The position numbers and the translations under genes were made by a program. A stretch of DNA of 64,000 bases, taken from positions 9,039 through 73,038 of the forward strand of contig JAPPMB010000047.1 in assembly GCA_028819255.1 (NCBI GenBank), read 5' to 3'. The stretch is from Bryobacterales bacterium (GTDB lineage Bacteria; Acidobacteriota; Terriglobia; Bryobacterales; UBA6623). Under the pieces are notes generated by a model. That model had not been told where the DNA came from. It did not search any database and saw only the letters and a program-made list of their open reading frames with translations. Shown piece by piece: positions 45,110-52,709 of the stretch (the stretch's first letter is position 1; the number at the start of each line of letters is the position of its first letter).

Positions 45110-46861
45110 TCACCGCTCGAATCGGTAGTCGAACACGCACGACTCCCCGGCCATCTCTCGGAACCACAAGGTGGCGCTGGCCCCGAGCGAGTCGGTGAGG
45201 CGCACCGCTTCGTTCAGCGCGAACCGCACGGGCTGGATCTCACCGTCGTTGATCGCGACATTGTGCGCGTAGAGATACGTCCGATCCAGCCTGTCAAGTG
45301 TTGCGTCCAGCTGCCCCTGCATCCCCGGCAAATGCCCGGTGCGCCGGGCAAAGATCCGCGAACCCCCGTGCGATGTCGGCCGCATGCGGACTTCCAGCGG
45401 CCCGTCGGGGTGATAGCTATGCGTCACGTGGGCTGTGAATCCCTCCGCGGCGCACAGCACGGTCATCGGCAGGCTGGCGTAGAGCACGAAATCAGCGCGC
45501 CCGAATGAATCGGTCCGCGCCTCGCGATAGGTCCTGTTTGGATACAGCATCAACACGTGCACGCCCGGCAGCAGCTCGCCCGTGTCACCGTCGACAACCA
45601 CCACGCGAGCACCAACCCCTTCCGCCACGGGATCGCGGGCCGCCGGCAGAACGACCTTCAGCTCCCGTTCGCCAACCAGCTCGAAGATCGGGTGCTGCCC
45701 GGCGAGATGGAACGTCTCGTCCTGGATCACGGCAATCCCTTCCCCGCGTCGCTCGATGAAATACCGCCGCCCACCCGACCCGGGCACGTCCCCGACGTCG
45801 CACTGTCCGAGCCGCGACGCGAGCAGTTCGTTGCGCGTGAACTGGCTGGTGCGCAGGTCATCGGTGGTCATGGAATTGCAGAGGCCGCCGGGCGAGTACA
45901 GTTCCAGTCGGTCGTCGAACATGAACAGGCGTATCCGCGATCCGGAAACCGCATAGTCCCGATGCACCACCGCGTTGACCACAGCCTCGAAGACCGCACG
46001 GTCGCTGAATTGTGGGATGTCCGTCCGTGCAGGATCCTTGTAGGCGGCAACGCGCCGGTTGCGGACCACAAAATGCATCGCTTCACGGATCTGTTCATCG
46101 AGCGGGCCGGTGATATCGCGGGCGTCCACTTGACGAGCGGCGTCCGGCCGGTCCCCGCGATAGCACACGGCCTGAATCCAGGCGTTCGGCAGCCACTCGC
46201 GAGGATCCTCCGCTGCCAGAAGAACGCCGCCCACGGTCGCCCGCAGCGTGCCATGCGAATCGACCTTCACAAACCGCAGCTTCGCCAAGGCTACTGCGGG
46301 TGCATCGTCCGTGCGCGAACTCACATACTGCCGCCACAGATCCCCTCGCAGGCTCCTCACGCCGGTGCCTAGTACCACCTGCGTGTCGGTTGACAAGGCA
46401 TCGGACTGCCCGCGCACATCCGACAGCCGCCGAATCTCCGCCGAATCCATCTGGCGCTTGGTATCTCCCCGGCGGCGGAAGTAGCCGCCGGGCGACCGGT
46501 GAACTGTCACGCCCGCGGCAATCTCGACAACGATTGCACCGCCGCTTGCCGGCTGCGGCGCAGCCACTCGGAACACGCTGAAGTTCAGGGGCGGCTTGAT
46601 GCTGTCCATGCAGATCTCGCCCACCAAGTTCACAAGCACGTCGAGTTGCGATGGATCGAGTGACTGTGGACGCCGGTCGTCCGTCACACCCAAAACCACT
46701 CGTCCGCCGCGGGCGTTGCCGAATGCCGCCAATTCGTCGGCGAGCGAGTCCCGGCGAGGCGCTGAGACCTTCCTGCCCCGGAACTGGACGGCCTTCAACT
46801 CCAGTTCCGAGTCCTCGCCCAGCGTAACCTGCCGCCACAGGCGTGAGGGTTCGATAGTCAT
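45110..46861 (-). CDS. Schlafen AlbA_2 domain ATP-binding protein
   Basis: A 583-residue protein. Residues about 15-140 form an AlbA_2 (Schlafen-like, DUF3375-type annotation) domain: ELELKAVQF, SLADELAAFGNARGGRVVLGV, and YFRRRGDTKRQM. Residues about 290-370 resemble an ATP-binding HATPase_c_4 module (FEAVVNAVVHRDYAVSG, LELYSPGGLCN). A C-terminal beta-rich part (GARVVVVDGDTGELLPGVHVLML) looks like a carboxypeptidase-regulatory-type domain, an unusual addition. Such proteins are often annotated as transcriptional regulators or putative helicases and are frequent in accessory regions. The ATG at 46861 overlaps the stop of the small upstream gene as TGATG. Confidence 0.82.
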   Translation of the reverse strand: MTIEPSRLWRQVTLGEDSELELKAVQFRGRKVSAPRRDSLADELAAFGNARGGRVVLGVTDDRRPQSLDPSQLDVLVNLVGEICMDSIKPPLNFSVFRVAAPQPASGGAIVVEIAAGVTVHRSPGGYFRRRGDTKRQMDSAEIRRLSDVRGQSDALSTDTQVVLGTGVRSLRGDLWRQYVSSRTDDAPAVALAKLRFVKVDSHGTLRATVGGVLLAAEDPREWLPNAWIQAVCYRGDRPDAARQVDARDITGPLDEQIREAMHFVVRNRRVAAYKDPARTDIPQFSDRAVFEAVVNAVVHRDYAVSGSRIRLFMFDDRLELYSPGGLCNSMTTDDLRTSQFTRNELLASRLGQCDVGDVPGSGGRRYFIERRGEGIAVIQDETFHLAGQHPIFELVGERELKVVLPAARDPVAEGVGARVVVVDGDTGELLPGVHVLMLYPNRTYREARTDSFGRADFVLYASLPMTVLCAAEGFTAHVTHSYHPDGPLEVRMRPTSHGGSRIFARRTGHLPGMQGQLDATLDRLDRTYLYAHNVAINDGEIQPVRFALNEAVRLTDSLGASATLWFREMAGESCVFDYRFER

Positions 46862-47196
46862 CACACTGGTTCCAGAGGCGTTCGAAGTGCCTCAATTCTG
46901 CCAACTCTGGCTTTCGGGATTCCGACTGTGGATTTGTGCCGTCCAACCATCTCCTGGATTCCTCCCTGCAAGTCTAGCGACGGCGTCCCAAGGCAGGAAC
47001 ACCTGCGCCTTGTGATCCCGATCGATGAGAACCCTGTGAGCCGTCCGACCACTCCGACAAGCCTCCCGCCGCTGCGGAGGCGCGACGGCGCAAGAATGAG
47101 CTTAGGGCGCAGCAGGTCGCAAAGGGCAGTTGGAGTGCCGGGCTCGAACCAGTTCTTCAGCGTCCGCGCCGACACACCCCTCACTTCGCCAATCAT
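46861..47196 (-). CDS. Small unknown protein coupled to the AlbA_2 gene
   Basis: A 111-residue frame whose stop overlaps the downstream AlbA_2 start (TGATG), which is the main argument that it is real. The N-terminus (VRGVSARTLKNWFEPGTPTAL) could form a helix-turn-helix. The rest is basic with a hydrophobic patch (RLVGVVGRLTGFSSIGI) and ends with PLEPV. No family recognised. It could be a small regulator or a decayed fragment. The start codon (ATG 47196) has no clear ribosome binding site. Confidence 0.35.
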   Translation of the reverse strand: MIGEVRGVSARTLKNWFEPGTPTALCDLLRPKLILAPSRLRSGGRLVGVVGRLTGFSSIGITRRRCSCLGTPSLDLQGGIQEMVGRHKSTVGIPKARVGRIEALRTPLEPV

Positions 47197-47577
47197 GGCA
47201 GAGACCGTCTGGGGCCCGCTCAGGACTCATCTGTCTTCGATTCCCTCGGCGGGCCGCGCTGACGGCTCTTGAGCGGTCCCATCATTGAGAACTCGAGCAG
47301 CACGCGGAAGCCCTGATCCGCAAGCCGCGCATAGAGGAGGCTCCGGCTGGCCTACGATCGGAGCGTGGGCTTGGGGCAAGCGAACTCCTTGGTCACGGCA
47401 CTTCGAAACTCGACCAAAGCCATTCTCTTGCAGGCGGGGCCGCGGGCTTGAGAGCACCATGGTGATGTCGGAGGAGTATTCGATGGCACGTGTATCATCG
47501 GATGGGGAGACAGTCTGTAGCCAGATGATCCCCTGATCGGACCCGGAGCTGTAGACCTCCCAGGCAGTTTCGACACA
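47197..47577. other. Divergent intergenic region, nothing recognised
   Basis: About 380 bases between the small AlbA_2-linked gene (-) and the NfeD-like gene (+). No recognisable frame or element. Confidence 0.35.
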
Positions 47578-48189
47578 GTGTTGGACATTGATCAGTACCT
47601 GGCAGTCGGCGTGGACGCGGCGGCCTATTTCGTCGTGGCGGTCACATCGACGTCCGCTTACGTTGTCAAGCTGGGGCTGTCTCTCGTGGGGGGAAGCATT
47701 GAAGCAGATGTCGCGGACCTCGACGCGGATTTCGACAGCACGGCATCCTTCTCGCTGTTTTCGCTCCTCTCCGTCCTTGCCTTCCTGATGGGAGCGAGCT
47801 GGATGGGACTCGCTGGCCGATTGAACTGGGGGCTGGGATCCTTCCTGTCTGCCACGCTCGCCGCCGGATTCGGAGCGGCCCTGATGACGGGTTCCGCCGG
47901 GCTGATGTACGCCGTTCAGCGAATGACCCATGTGCCCCGGTACAACCTCAGGTCTGCCGTCGGACGGACCGGAACGGTCTACCTGACTGTGCCTGCCAAC
48001 GGGCAGGGTGAAGGGCAGGTTGAGATCGACGTCTCGGGAAGGCGGAAGATCGTGGCAGCGGTCAGCGAGGACGACGAGATTCCCGCCTTCGCGGCTGCCA
48101 GGGTCATCGGTGTCAGGAAGGGCAATGTGTTCGTGCTGGAGAGCGCCGAGGTGACCAGGGCAAGGCCGGGCCGGTCCGGCCGCAGATGA
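47578..48189 (+). CDS. NfeD-like (YqiJ-type) membrane protein
   Basis: A 203-residue membrane protein with three to four hydrophobic segments (about 15-35, 60-80, 85-110). The C-terminal OB-fold-like domain is of the NfeD type (SAVGRTGTVYLTVPANGQGEGQVEIDVSG, AARVIGVRKGNVFVLE). NfeD-like proteins are encoded beside flotillin or stomatin genes and are thought to help organise membrane microdomains; the flotillin gene follows 68 bases later. The start is GTG 47578 or the adjacent TTG 47581. The overall arrangement matches YqiJ-YqiK of E. coli. Confidence 0.8.
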   Translation: MLDIDQYLAVGVDAAAYFVVAVTSTSAYVVKLGLSLVGGSIEADVADLDADFDSTASFSLFSLLSVLAFLMGASWMGLAGRLNWGLGSFLSATLAAGFGAALMTGSAGLMYAVQRMTHVPRYNLRSAVGRTGTVYLTVPANGQGEGQVEIDVSGRRKIVAAVSEDDEIPAFAAARVIGVRKGNVFVLESAEVTRARPGRSGRR

Positions 48190-48257
48190 CGCAGAATACA
48201 GGATCTCGCTCGGCCTCAATCTGAGTCGGCGGCATCCGAGCGAAGGGAGAGTTTCCA

Positions 48258-49823
48258 ATGACCCAAACTGTTGTCGTTGCCCAGACGCTTGCAGCGCCGA
48301 TCATGCTGCCCATTCTGGTCGTTTTCCTTTTTCTGGGCGTGCTGCTCTTTGTCGTCCGCCAGTACAGGCGCTGCCCTTCCAACCGGGTGCTCGTCGTCTA
48401 CGGAAAGGTCGCGGGAAGACAGGCGGCTCGGTGCATCCATGGTGGCGGCGTGTTCGTTGTGCCGCTCTTCCAGGACTACCAGTACCTGTCCCTGGAGCCG
48501 GTCACGATCGACATCGAGCTCACCGGAGCTCTCTCGAAGAAGAACATTCGAGTGAACGTGCCATCCACGTTCACAGTCGGCGTTTCCACGGAGCCCACGA
48601 TCATGAACAACGCAGCCGAGCGCCTGCTCGGCTTGCGCGAGCCCGACGTTGCAGCCCAGGCGCGCGACATCATCCTCGGCCAGATGCGCCTCGTCATCGC
48701 GACGCTTTCCATCGAGGAGATCAACCAAGATCGGGAGAAGTTTCTTGACCTTGTGAACAAGTTCTGCGCCGGGGAGCTGCTCAAGATCGGGCTCGAAGTC
48801 ATCAATGTCAACATCCGGGACATCACGGATGAGTCCGGGTACATCGACGCGATCGGCAAGAACGCCGCCGCGGAGGCCATCCAGAAGGCCAAGGTCGAGG
48901 TCGCGGAGCAGGTCAAGCAGGGCGCGATCGGTGAGTCCGTCGCAAACCGCGCCAAGGAGGTCGAGGTTGCCAACCAGACCGCCGCATCGACGATTGGCCG
49001 CAAGGAAGCGGAACGTGAGCGGCGCATCAGCGTGGCCAAGCTGGAAGCCGAGGGACTGGCGGCCGAGGCCCTCTCACGCCGCGAGCAGGACGTGGCCATC
49101 GCCGAACAGGTTGCACTCTCCGAGGAGGGCAAGAAACAGGCCGAATCCGCCCAGCGGGTCCGCATCGCCACCTTGGAAGCCGAGGCGGTCAAGGGCGAGA
49201 ACGAATCGAGAGCGAGCATCGCTGCCTACAACGCAACCCTCGACGAGCGTCGTGCGGACGCTCGGCGCCGCGGCGAGGTGGCGAAGGCTCAGGCCGCTCG
49301 TGACGTGCTGATTGCCGAGAGGCAGGAGGAGCTGGCCCGCCTCGAGAAGGAGCAGATCAGCCTCCAGCAGGTCGAGAAGGAAAAGATCGAGATCGAGGCT
49401 GAGGCGGAAGCCGAAAGGCTTCGCCGGATCGCCAAGGGCAAGGCAGATGCGGTTCTGGCCGAGTACAGCGCTGAGGCCGACGGCGTGAGGAAGGTCATCG
49501 AGGCGAAGGCGGAGGGCTATCGCCGGCTTCTGGCCGTCTGTGCGGAGCGGCCGGATCTCGCCGCGACGCTTCTTGTCGTTGAGCAGCTGCCGGAACTGGT
49601 GGCGGAGCAGGTCAAGGCGGTTCAGAACCTCAAGATCGACAAGGTCACGGTCTGGGACAGCGGAGCAAACGGCGGAGGGCGCGTCGAGGGATCCGGCGGA
49701 GCGACGGCGGACTTCATGCGCGGACTGGTCACCTCGTTGCCGCCGTTGCACGAGCTGGCCAAGCAGGCCGGAATCGACCTCCCGAACATCCTCGGAAAGG
49801 TGAACTCAAAAGACAGCTCCTAG
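48258..49823 (+). CDS. Flotillin (YqiK-type)
   Basis: A 521-residue flotillin. An N-terminal membrane segment (about 12-34) is followed by a PHB/SPFH domain (about 45-225, with NRVLVVYGKVAGRQAARCIHGGG and NVNIRDITDESGYID). A long Ala/Glu-rich coiled coil (about 200-430) contains many AEAERLRR- or VAKAQAAR-type repeats. The C-terminus ends with LPPLHELAKQAGIDLPNILG, typical of YqiK/FloT. Flotillins scaffold membrane microdomains. A clear ribosome binding site (AAGGGAG) precedes ATG 48258. It forms an operon with the upstream NfeD-like gene. Confidence 0.93.
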   Translation: MTQTVVVAQTLAAPIMLPILVVFLFLGVLLFVVRQYRRCPSNRVLVVYGKVAGRQAARCIHGGGVFVVPLFQDYQYLSLEPVTIDIELTGALSKKNIRVNVPSTFTVGVSTEPTIMNNAAERLLGLREPDVAAQARDIILGQMRLVIATLSIEEINQDREKFLDLVNKFCAGELLKIGLEVINVNIRDITDESGYIDAIGKNAAAEAIQKAKVEVAEQVKQGAIGESVANRAKEVEVANQTAASTIGRKEAERERRISVAKLEAEGLAAEALSRREQDVAIAEQVALSEEGKKQAESAQRVRIATLEAEAVKGENESRASIAAYNATLDERRADARRRGEVAKAQAARDVLIAERQEELARLEKEQISLQQVEKEKIEIEAEAEAERLRRIAKGKADAVLAEYSAEADGVRKVIEAKAEGYRRLLAVCAERPDLAATLLVVEQLPELVAEQVKAVQNLKIDKVTVWDSGANGGGRVEGSGGATADFMRGLVTSLPPLHELAKQAGIDLPNILGKVNSKDSS

Positions 49824-50408
49824 GGCACGCCGCGCCCGTCCCGTCCTCTCGTCGGGGCTCGGAAGGTTCCGGTCGGCCGGCGCTGTCCCATCACCGCGAC
49901 GGATCCGCAGCGTAGCCTGCTCCTCGCCGCCGACGCTCCGGAGATCCCGGGATTCGGATCCGTACCCACGCTTCTGTTGAGGTCGGTCGGGAACGGACGC
50001 GACGAGACGACCAAGCCGAATTACGGACCTGGAATCGAATAGCCGGACGGTCGGGATCACCACACTGACGCGGGCAGGGGTCTGCGGCCTGCAGCAGCGG
50101 CGAATCGCGCCACCTGCGGCGCGGGGGAGACGGAGGCGTTGGAGCGCGACGCGCCCCGAGGGGATCGCAACAGGTCGCAAGTCCCGCCGGTCACTATCCC
50201 GGACCCGGCGGGAGCGTCGGACGGAGCCGAACGAGCCAGCAGGTCGGGCTCCGCGGAATCAGGGCGTTGAGGACTTCGCGTCTCGCCGCGACGAGTGGGC
50301 GCCGACGGCCAATCCCGACCGATTCGGAGAAATATCCGAACTGGCTCGACTAATTTGGAATAGACTCTCGAAAAGACGGACTAGCGGGGAGTATGATCCA
50401 AGAGAGCC
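49824..50408. other. Intergenic region with palindrome near its right end
   Basis: About 585 bases without a recognisable gene. The last 80 bases are markedly more AT-rich and contain the palindrome at 50323-50340, so the promoter of the DUF4143 gene is probably here. Confidence 0.4.
50323..50340 (+). promoter_or_regulatory. Palindromic candidate operator
   Basis: TTCGGA and TCCGAA are exact complements separated by the 6 bases GAAATA, about 70 bases upstream of the DUF4143 start in a locally AT-rich stretch. The form fits a dimeric repressor site. No regulator is assigned. Confidence 0.3.
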
Positions 50409-51569
50409 ATGTACGAGCGGACACTGCGAATCGAACTTCCGCGCGGGCAGTCGGCCTTCCTGTGGGGACCGCGCAAGGTCGGCAAGTCGACGCTGCTGCG
50501 CCGCCGGTTCCCCGATGCTCCCTACCTCGACCTCCTCGACACGCGGCTGATGCTCCAGCTGACGCGAGAGCCGTGGCAGCTGTCAGACCGGATTCGCGCT
50601 CACGGGCCTGCCGGCGAGGCACATCCCGTGATCCTCGACGAAGTGCAAAAGGTTCCCGCCGTCCTGGACGAAGTCCACCGCTTGATGGAGAGCGAAGGAC
50701 TCAGCTTCGTGTTATGCGGCTCCAGCGCAAGGAAATTGAAGCGGGGCCGATCGAACCTTCTCGGAGGGCGCGCGTGGCGATTGACGCTGCATCCGCTGAC
50801 ATGGAGGGAGGTGCCGCAGTTCGACCTTCTCAAGGCTCTGAACCGCGGTCTGGTGCCCCAGCACTACGACTCCCCGCACTACCGGCGGTCGCTCGCCGGA
50901 TACGTGGACGACTACCTCAAGGAGGAAGTGTTCGCCGAGGGTCTGGCGCGGAACGCAGGGGCCTTTGCCCGCTTCTTCGACGCGCTGTCGTTCAGCCACG
51001 GGGAACTGCTCAACTACAGCAACATCGCGCGCGACTGCGGCGTCAGTTCCAAGACGGTGCGCGGGTACTTCGAGATTCTCGTCGACACGCTGGTGGGCGT
51101 CCTTCTCGAGCCGTACAGTCGCCGACGATCCCGCTCCATCATCACCCGCGCCCCCAAGTTCTACCTCTTCGACGTCGGCTTGGCCGGCCACATGGCAGGC
51201 CGCTGGGTGGAGCGTCCGGCCGGCCCGCAGTTCGGCCGCGCTCTCGAGCACTTCGTGCTGATGGAGCTGCTGGCCTATCGGACCTACAGCGAACTCGACT
51301 TCCCCGTGCGGTTTTGGCGCACAAAGTCCGGCCTGGAGTGCGATTTCGTCCTCGGACGCGACGGGGGCGTGGCGATCGAGGTCAAGGCCAATGCGAATCC
51401 GCGGCCGAAGGACCTGCGACCGATACGCGCATTCGTTGACGAGCATCGCCCTCGCCTGGCCGTCGTCGTCTGCAATGCAGCCGAGGAAAGGCTCACCCGC
51501 GACGGCATCCGGCTCCTTCCATGGGAGCGGTTCCTGGAGCGGCTCTGGGGGGGCAGGATCCTACGCTGA
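50409..51569 (+). CDS. AAA ATPase with DUF4143 domain
   Basis: A 386-residue protein of the widespread AAA_14 plus DUF4143 family. The Walker A motif is GPRKVGKS (20-27); Walker B is HPVILDEVQKVP; the sensor region is LSFVLCGSSARKL. The C-terminal DUF4143 domain (about 190-340) holds PKFYLFDVGLAGHMAG, a helix with FGRALEHFVLMELLAY, and RFWRTKSGLECDFVLG followed by VAIEVKANA, which resembles a PD-(D/E)xK nuclease core. Such proteins are often mobile and of unclear role. The ATG at 50409 is 70 bases downstream of a palindrome. It converges with the formate dehydrogenase operon. Confidence 0.9.
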   Translation: MYERTLRIELPRGQSAFLWGPRKVGKSTLLRRRFPDAPYLDLLDTRLMLQLTREPWQLSDRIRAHGPAGEAHPVILDEVQKVPAVLDEVHRLMESEGLSFVLCGSSARKLKRGRSNLLGGRAWRLTLHPLTWREVPQFDLLKALNRGLVPQHYDSPHYRRSLAGYVDDYLKEEVFAEGLARNAGAFARFFDALSFSHGELLNYSNIARDCGVSSKTVRGYFEILVDTLVGVLLEPYSRRRSRSIITRAPKFYLFDVGLAGHMAGRWVERPAGPQFGRALEHFVLMELLAYRTYSELDFPVRFWRTKSGLECDFVLGRDGGVAIEVKANANPRPKDLRPIRAFVDEHRPRLAVVVCNAAEERLTRDGIRLLPWERFLERLWGGRILR

Positions 51570-51593
51570 GAGGAGGCTCGACGATCGGCAACT

Positions 51594-51740
51594 CCGCGTG
51601 AAGGAAGGTGTCCGAACCGACGATTCCCCCGCGCTCCACGATCCGGATCATGCGGTCGCGCTCCACGGCCTCGACGGACTCCGTTCCGCCCGAGGGCCAG
51701 CGGACCCAGAGCCGAACGACGGCAAAGGCTGCGTCAATCC
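51594..51740 (-). pseudogene. Possible ASPIC/UnbV (CRTAC1-type) domain remnant
   Basis: A minus-strand frame between the formate dehydrogenase iron-sulfur gene and the DUF4143 gene reads VRLWVRWPSGGTESVEAVE and then MIRIVERGG. This resembles the C-terminal WPSG-x-n-V...I-x-I-x-EG signature of ASPIC/UnbV repeat proteins. No start, upstream propeller or complete domain is present, so it would be the tail of a lost gene. It may be a scar of a rearrangement at the end of the operon. The match is short and made by eye. Confidence 0.3.
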
Positions 51741-51761
51741 CCTGTCCTTTGGCCGCTGTTG

Positions 51762-52709
51762 TCAACTCCCGCTGCTGCCCGACTTTCCGCCCCCCACGAA
51801 CTGCCAGCCGAATCGGCCCTTGATGCACAGGTTTCCCGAGGTCACTTCCTGGTCCAGCGGCGAGGTCGCCTTCACAATCCTGTTGTCCTGCGTGTGCAGC
51901 GTCAGCGTGCAGCCCACGCCGCAGTACGGGCAGATGGTGTCGGTCGTCTCCTGTTGCGATTCGTCCCACTCACCCGCATTCCTCAGGTCGTGCTCGCTCT
52001 TGAACATGAGCGCACCCGTGGGGCAGACGCCGATGCAGTTGCCGCAGTAAACGCAGGCCGAGTCCGGCAGAGGGACATCGAACTCGGTCGCAATGTGCGA
52101 CTCGAATCCTCTTCCGGCCACGGCGATCGCGAATGTGTTCTGGGCATCGACTCCGCAAGCCTCAACGCACTTGTAGCAGAGGATGCACTTGGAATAGTCC
52201 CGGACGTAGAGTTCGTTGTCGATCTTGGTCGGTTGAGCCTGTGTCGCCGCCTGGCCGTTCCTGCTCCCGTAGCGCTCCGGGTCCGCGCCGTAGCGCTCCA
52301 TGTACTCCTGCAGCTCGGGAGCCGTCTCCACGTCATTGCTGGACGAGAGAAACTCGAGCACCATCCTGCGACTGAGGCGTACGCGCTCGGAGTCCGTGCT
52401 TACCACCATTCCCTCGGCCGCCGGCCGGGAACAAGCGGGCACCAACGTCCGCGAGCCCTCCAGCTCGACGACACAAACGCGGCAGACGTTGACCGGGGAC
52501 AGTGTCTCCAAATAGCAAAGCGTCGGTGTGTCGACACCACGCTTGCTGCAGGCGTCGAGCAGCGTGGACCCTGCGGGAACCGTTACGGCCTCTCCGTCAA
52601 CCTCCAGGGTCACGGGCGGGCCGGCGCCGCGGTCGGGGGTCGACGGAAGCGGCCCGCGCGGAACCGGAATGGTCAGGCTGGGTGCATCGGGAGTGGGATA
52701 GTCGCTCAC
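51762..52709 (-). CDS. Formate dehydrogenase alpha N-terminal half, separate iron-sulfur protein
   Basis: A 315-residue protein that looks like the front part of an NAD-linked formate dehydrogenase alpha subunit. In order: a 2Fe-2S ferredoxin domain (about 34-110, Cys in CYLETLSPVNVCRVC and PACSR); a His/Cys-rich helical segment; two 4Fe-4S motifs (CILCYKCVEACGV and CVYCGNCIGVCPTGA); and a complete molybdopterin-oxidoreductase 4Fe-4S domain (CPYCGVGC ... LCIKGRFGWQFV). It then ends in a Gly/Ser tail (GGGKSGSSGS) exactly where the catalytic domain should begin. The rest of the alpha subunit is a separate gene at 54663-56588. Start GTG 52709 overlaps the previous stop by 4 bases. Confidence 0.85.
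   Translation of the reverse strand: MSDYPTPDAPSLTIPVPRGPLPSTPDRGAGPPVTLEVDGEAVTVPAGSTLLDACSKRGVDTPTLCYLETLSPVNVCRVCVVELEGSRTLVPACSRPAAEGMVVSTDSERVRLSRRMVLEFLSSSNDVETAPELQEYMERYGADPERYGSRNGQAATQAQPTKIDNELYVRDYSKCILCYKCVEACGVDAQNTFAIAVAGRGFESHIATEFDVPLPDSACVYCGNCIGVCPTGALMFKSEHDLRNAGEWDESQQETTDTICPYCGVGCTLTLHTQDNRIVKATSPLDQEVTSGNLCIKGRFGWQFVGGGKSGSSGS

Noticed and set aside
47125-47165. T-arm-like sequence GGTTCGAGCCC on the minus strand, possible tRNA
   Set aside because: The flanking bases do not make a full five-pair T-stem, and no anticodon arm or acceptor stem could be found at the right distances.
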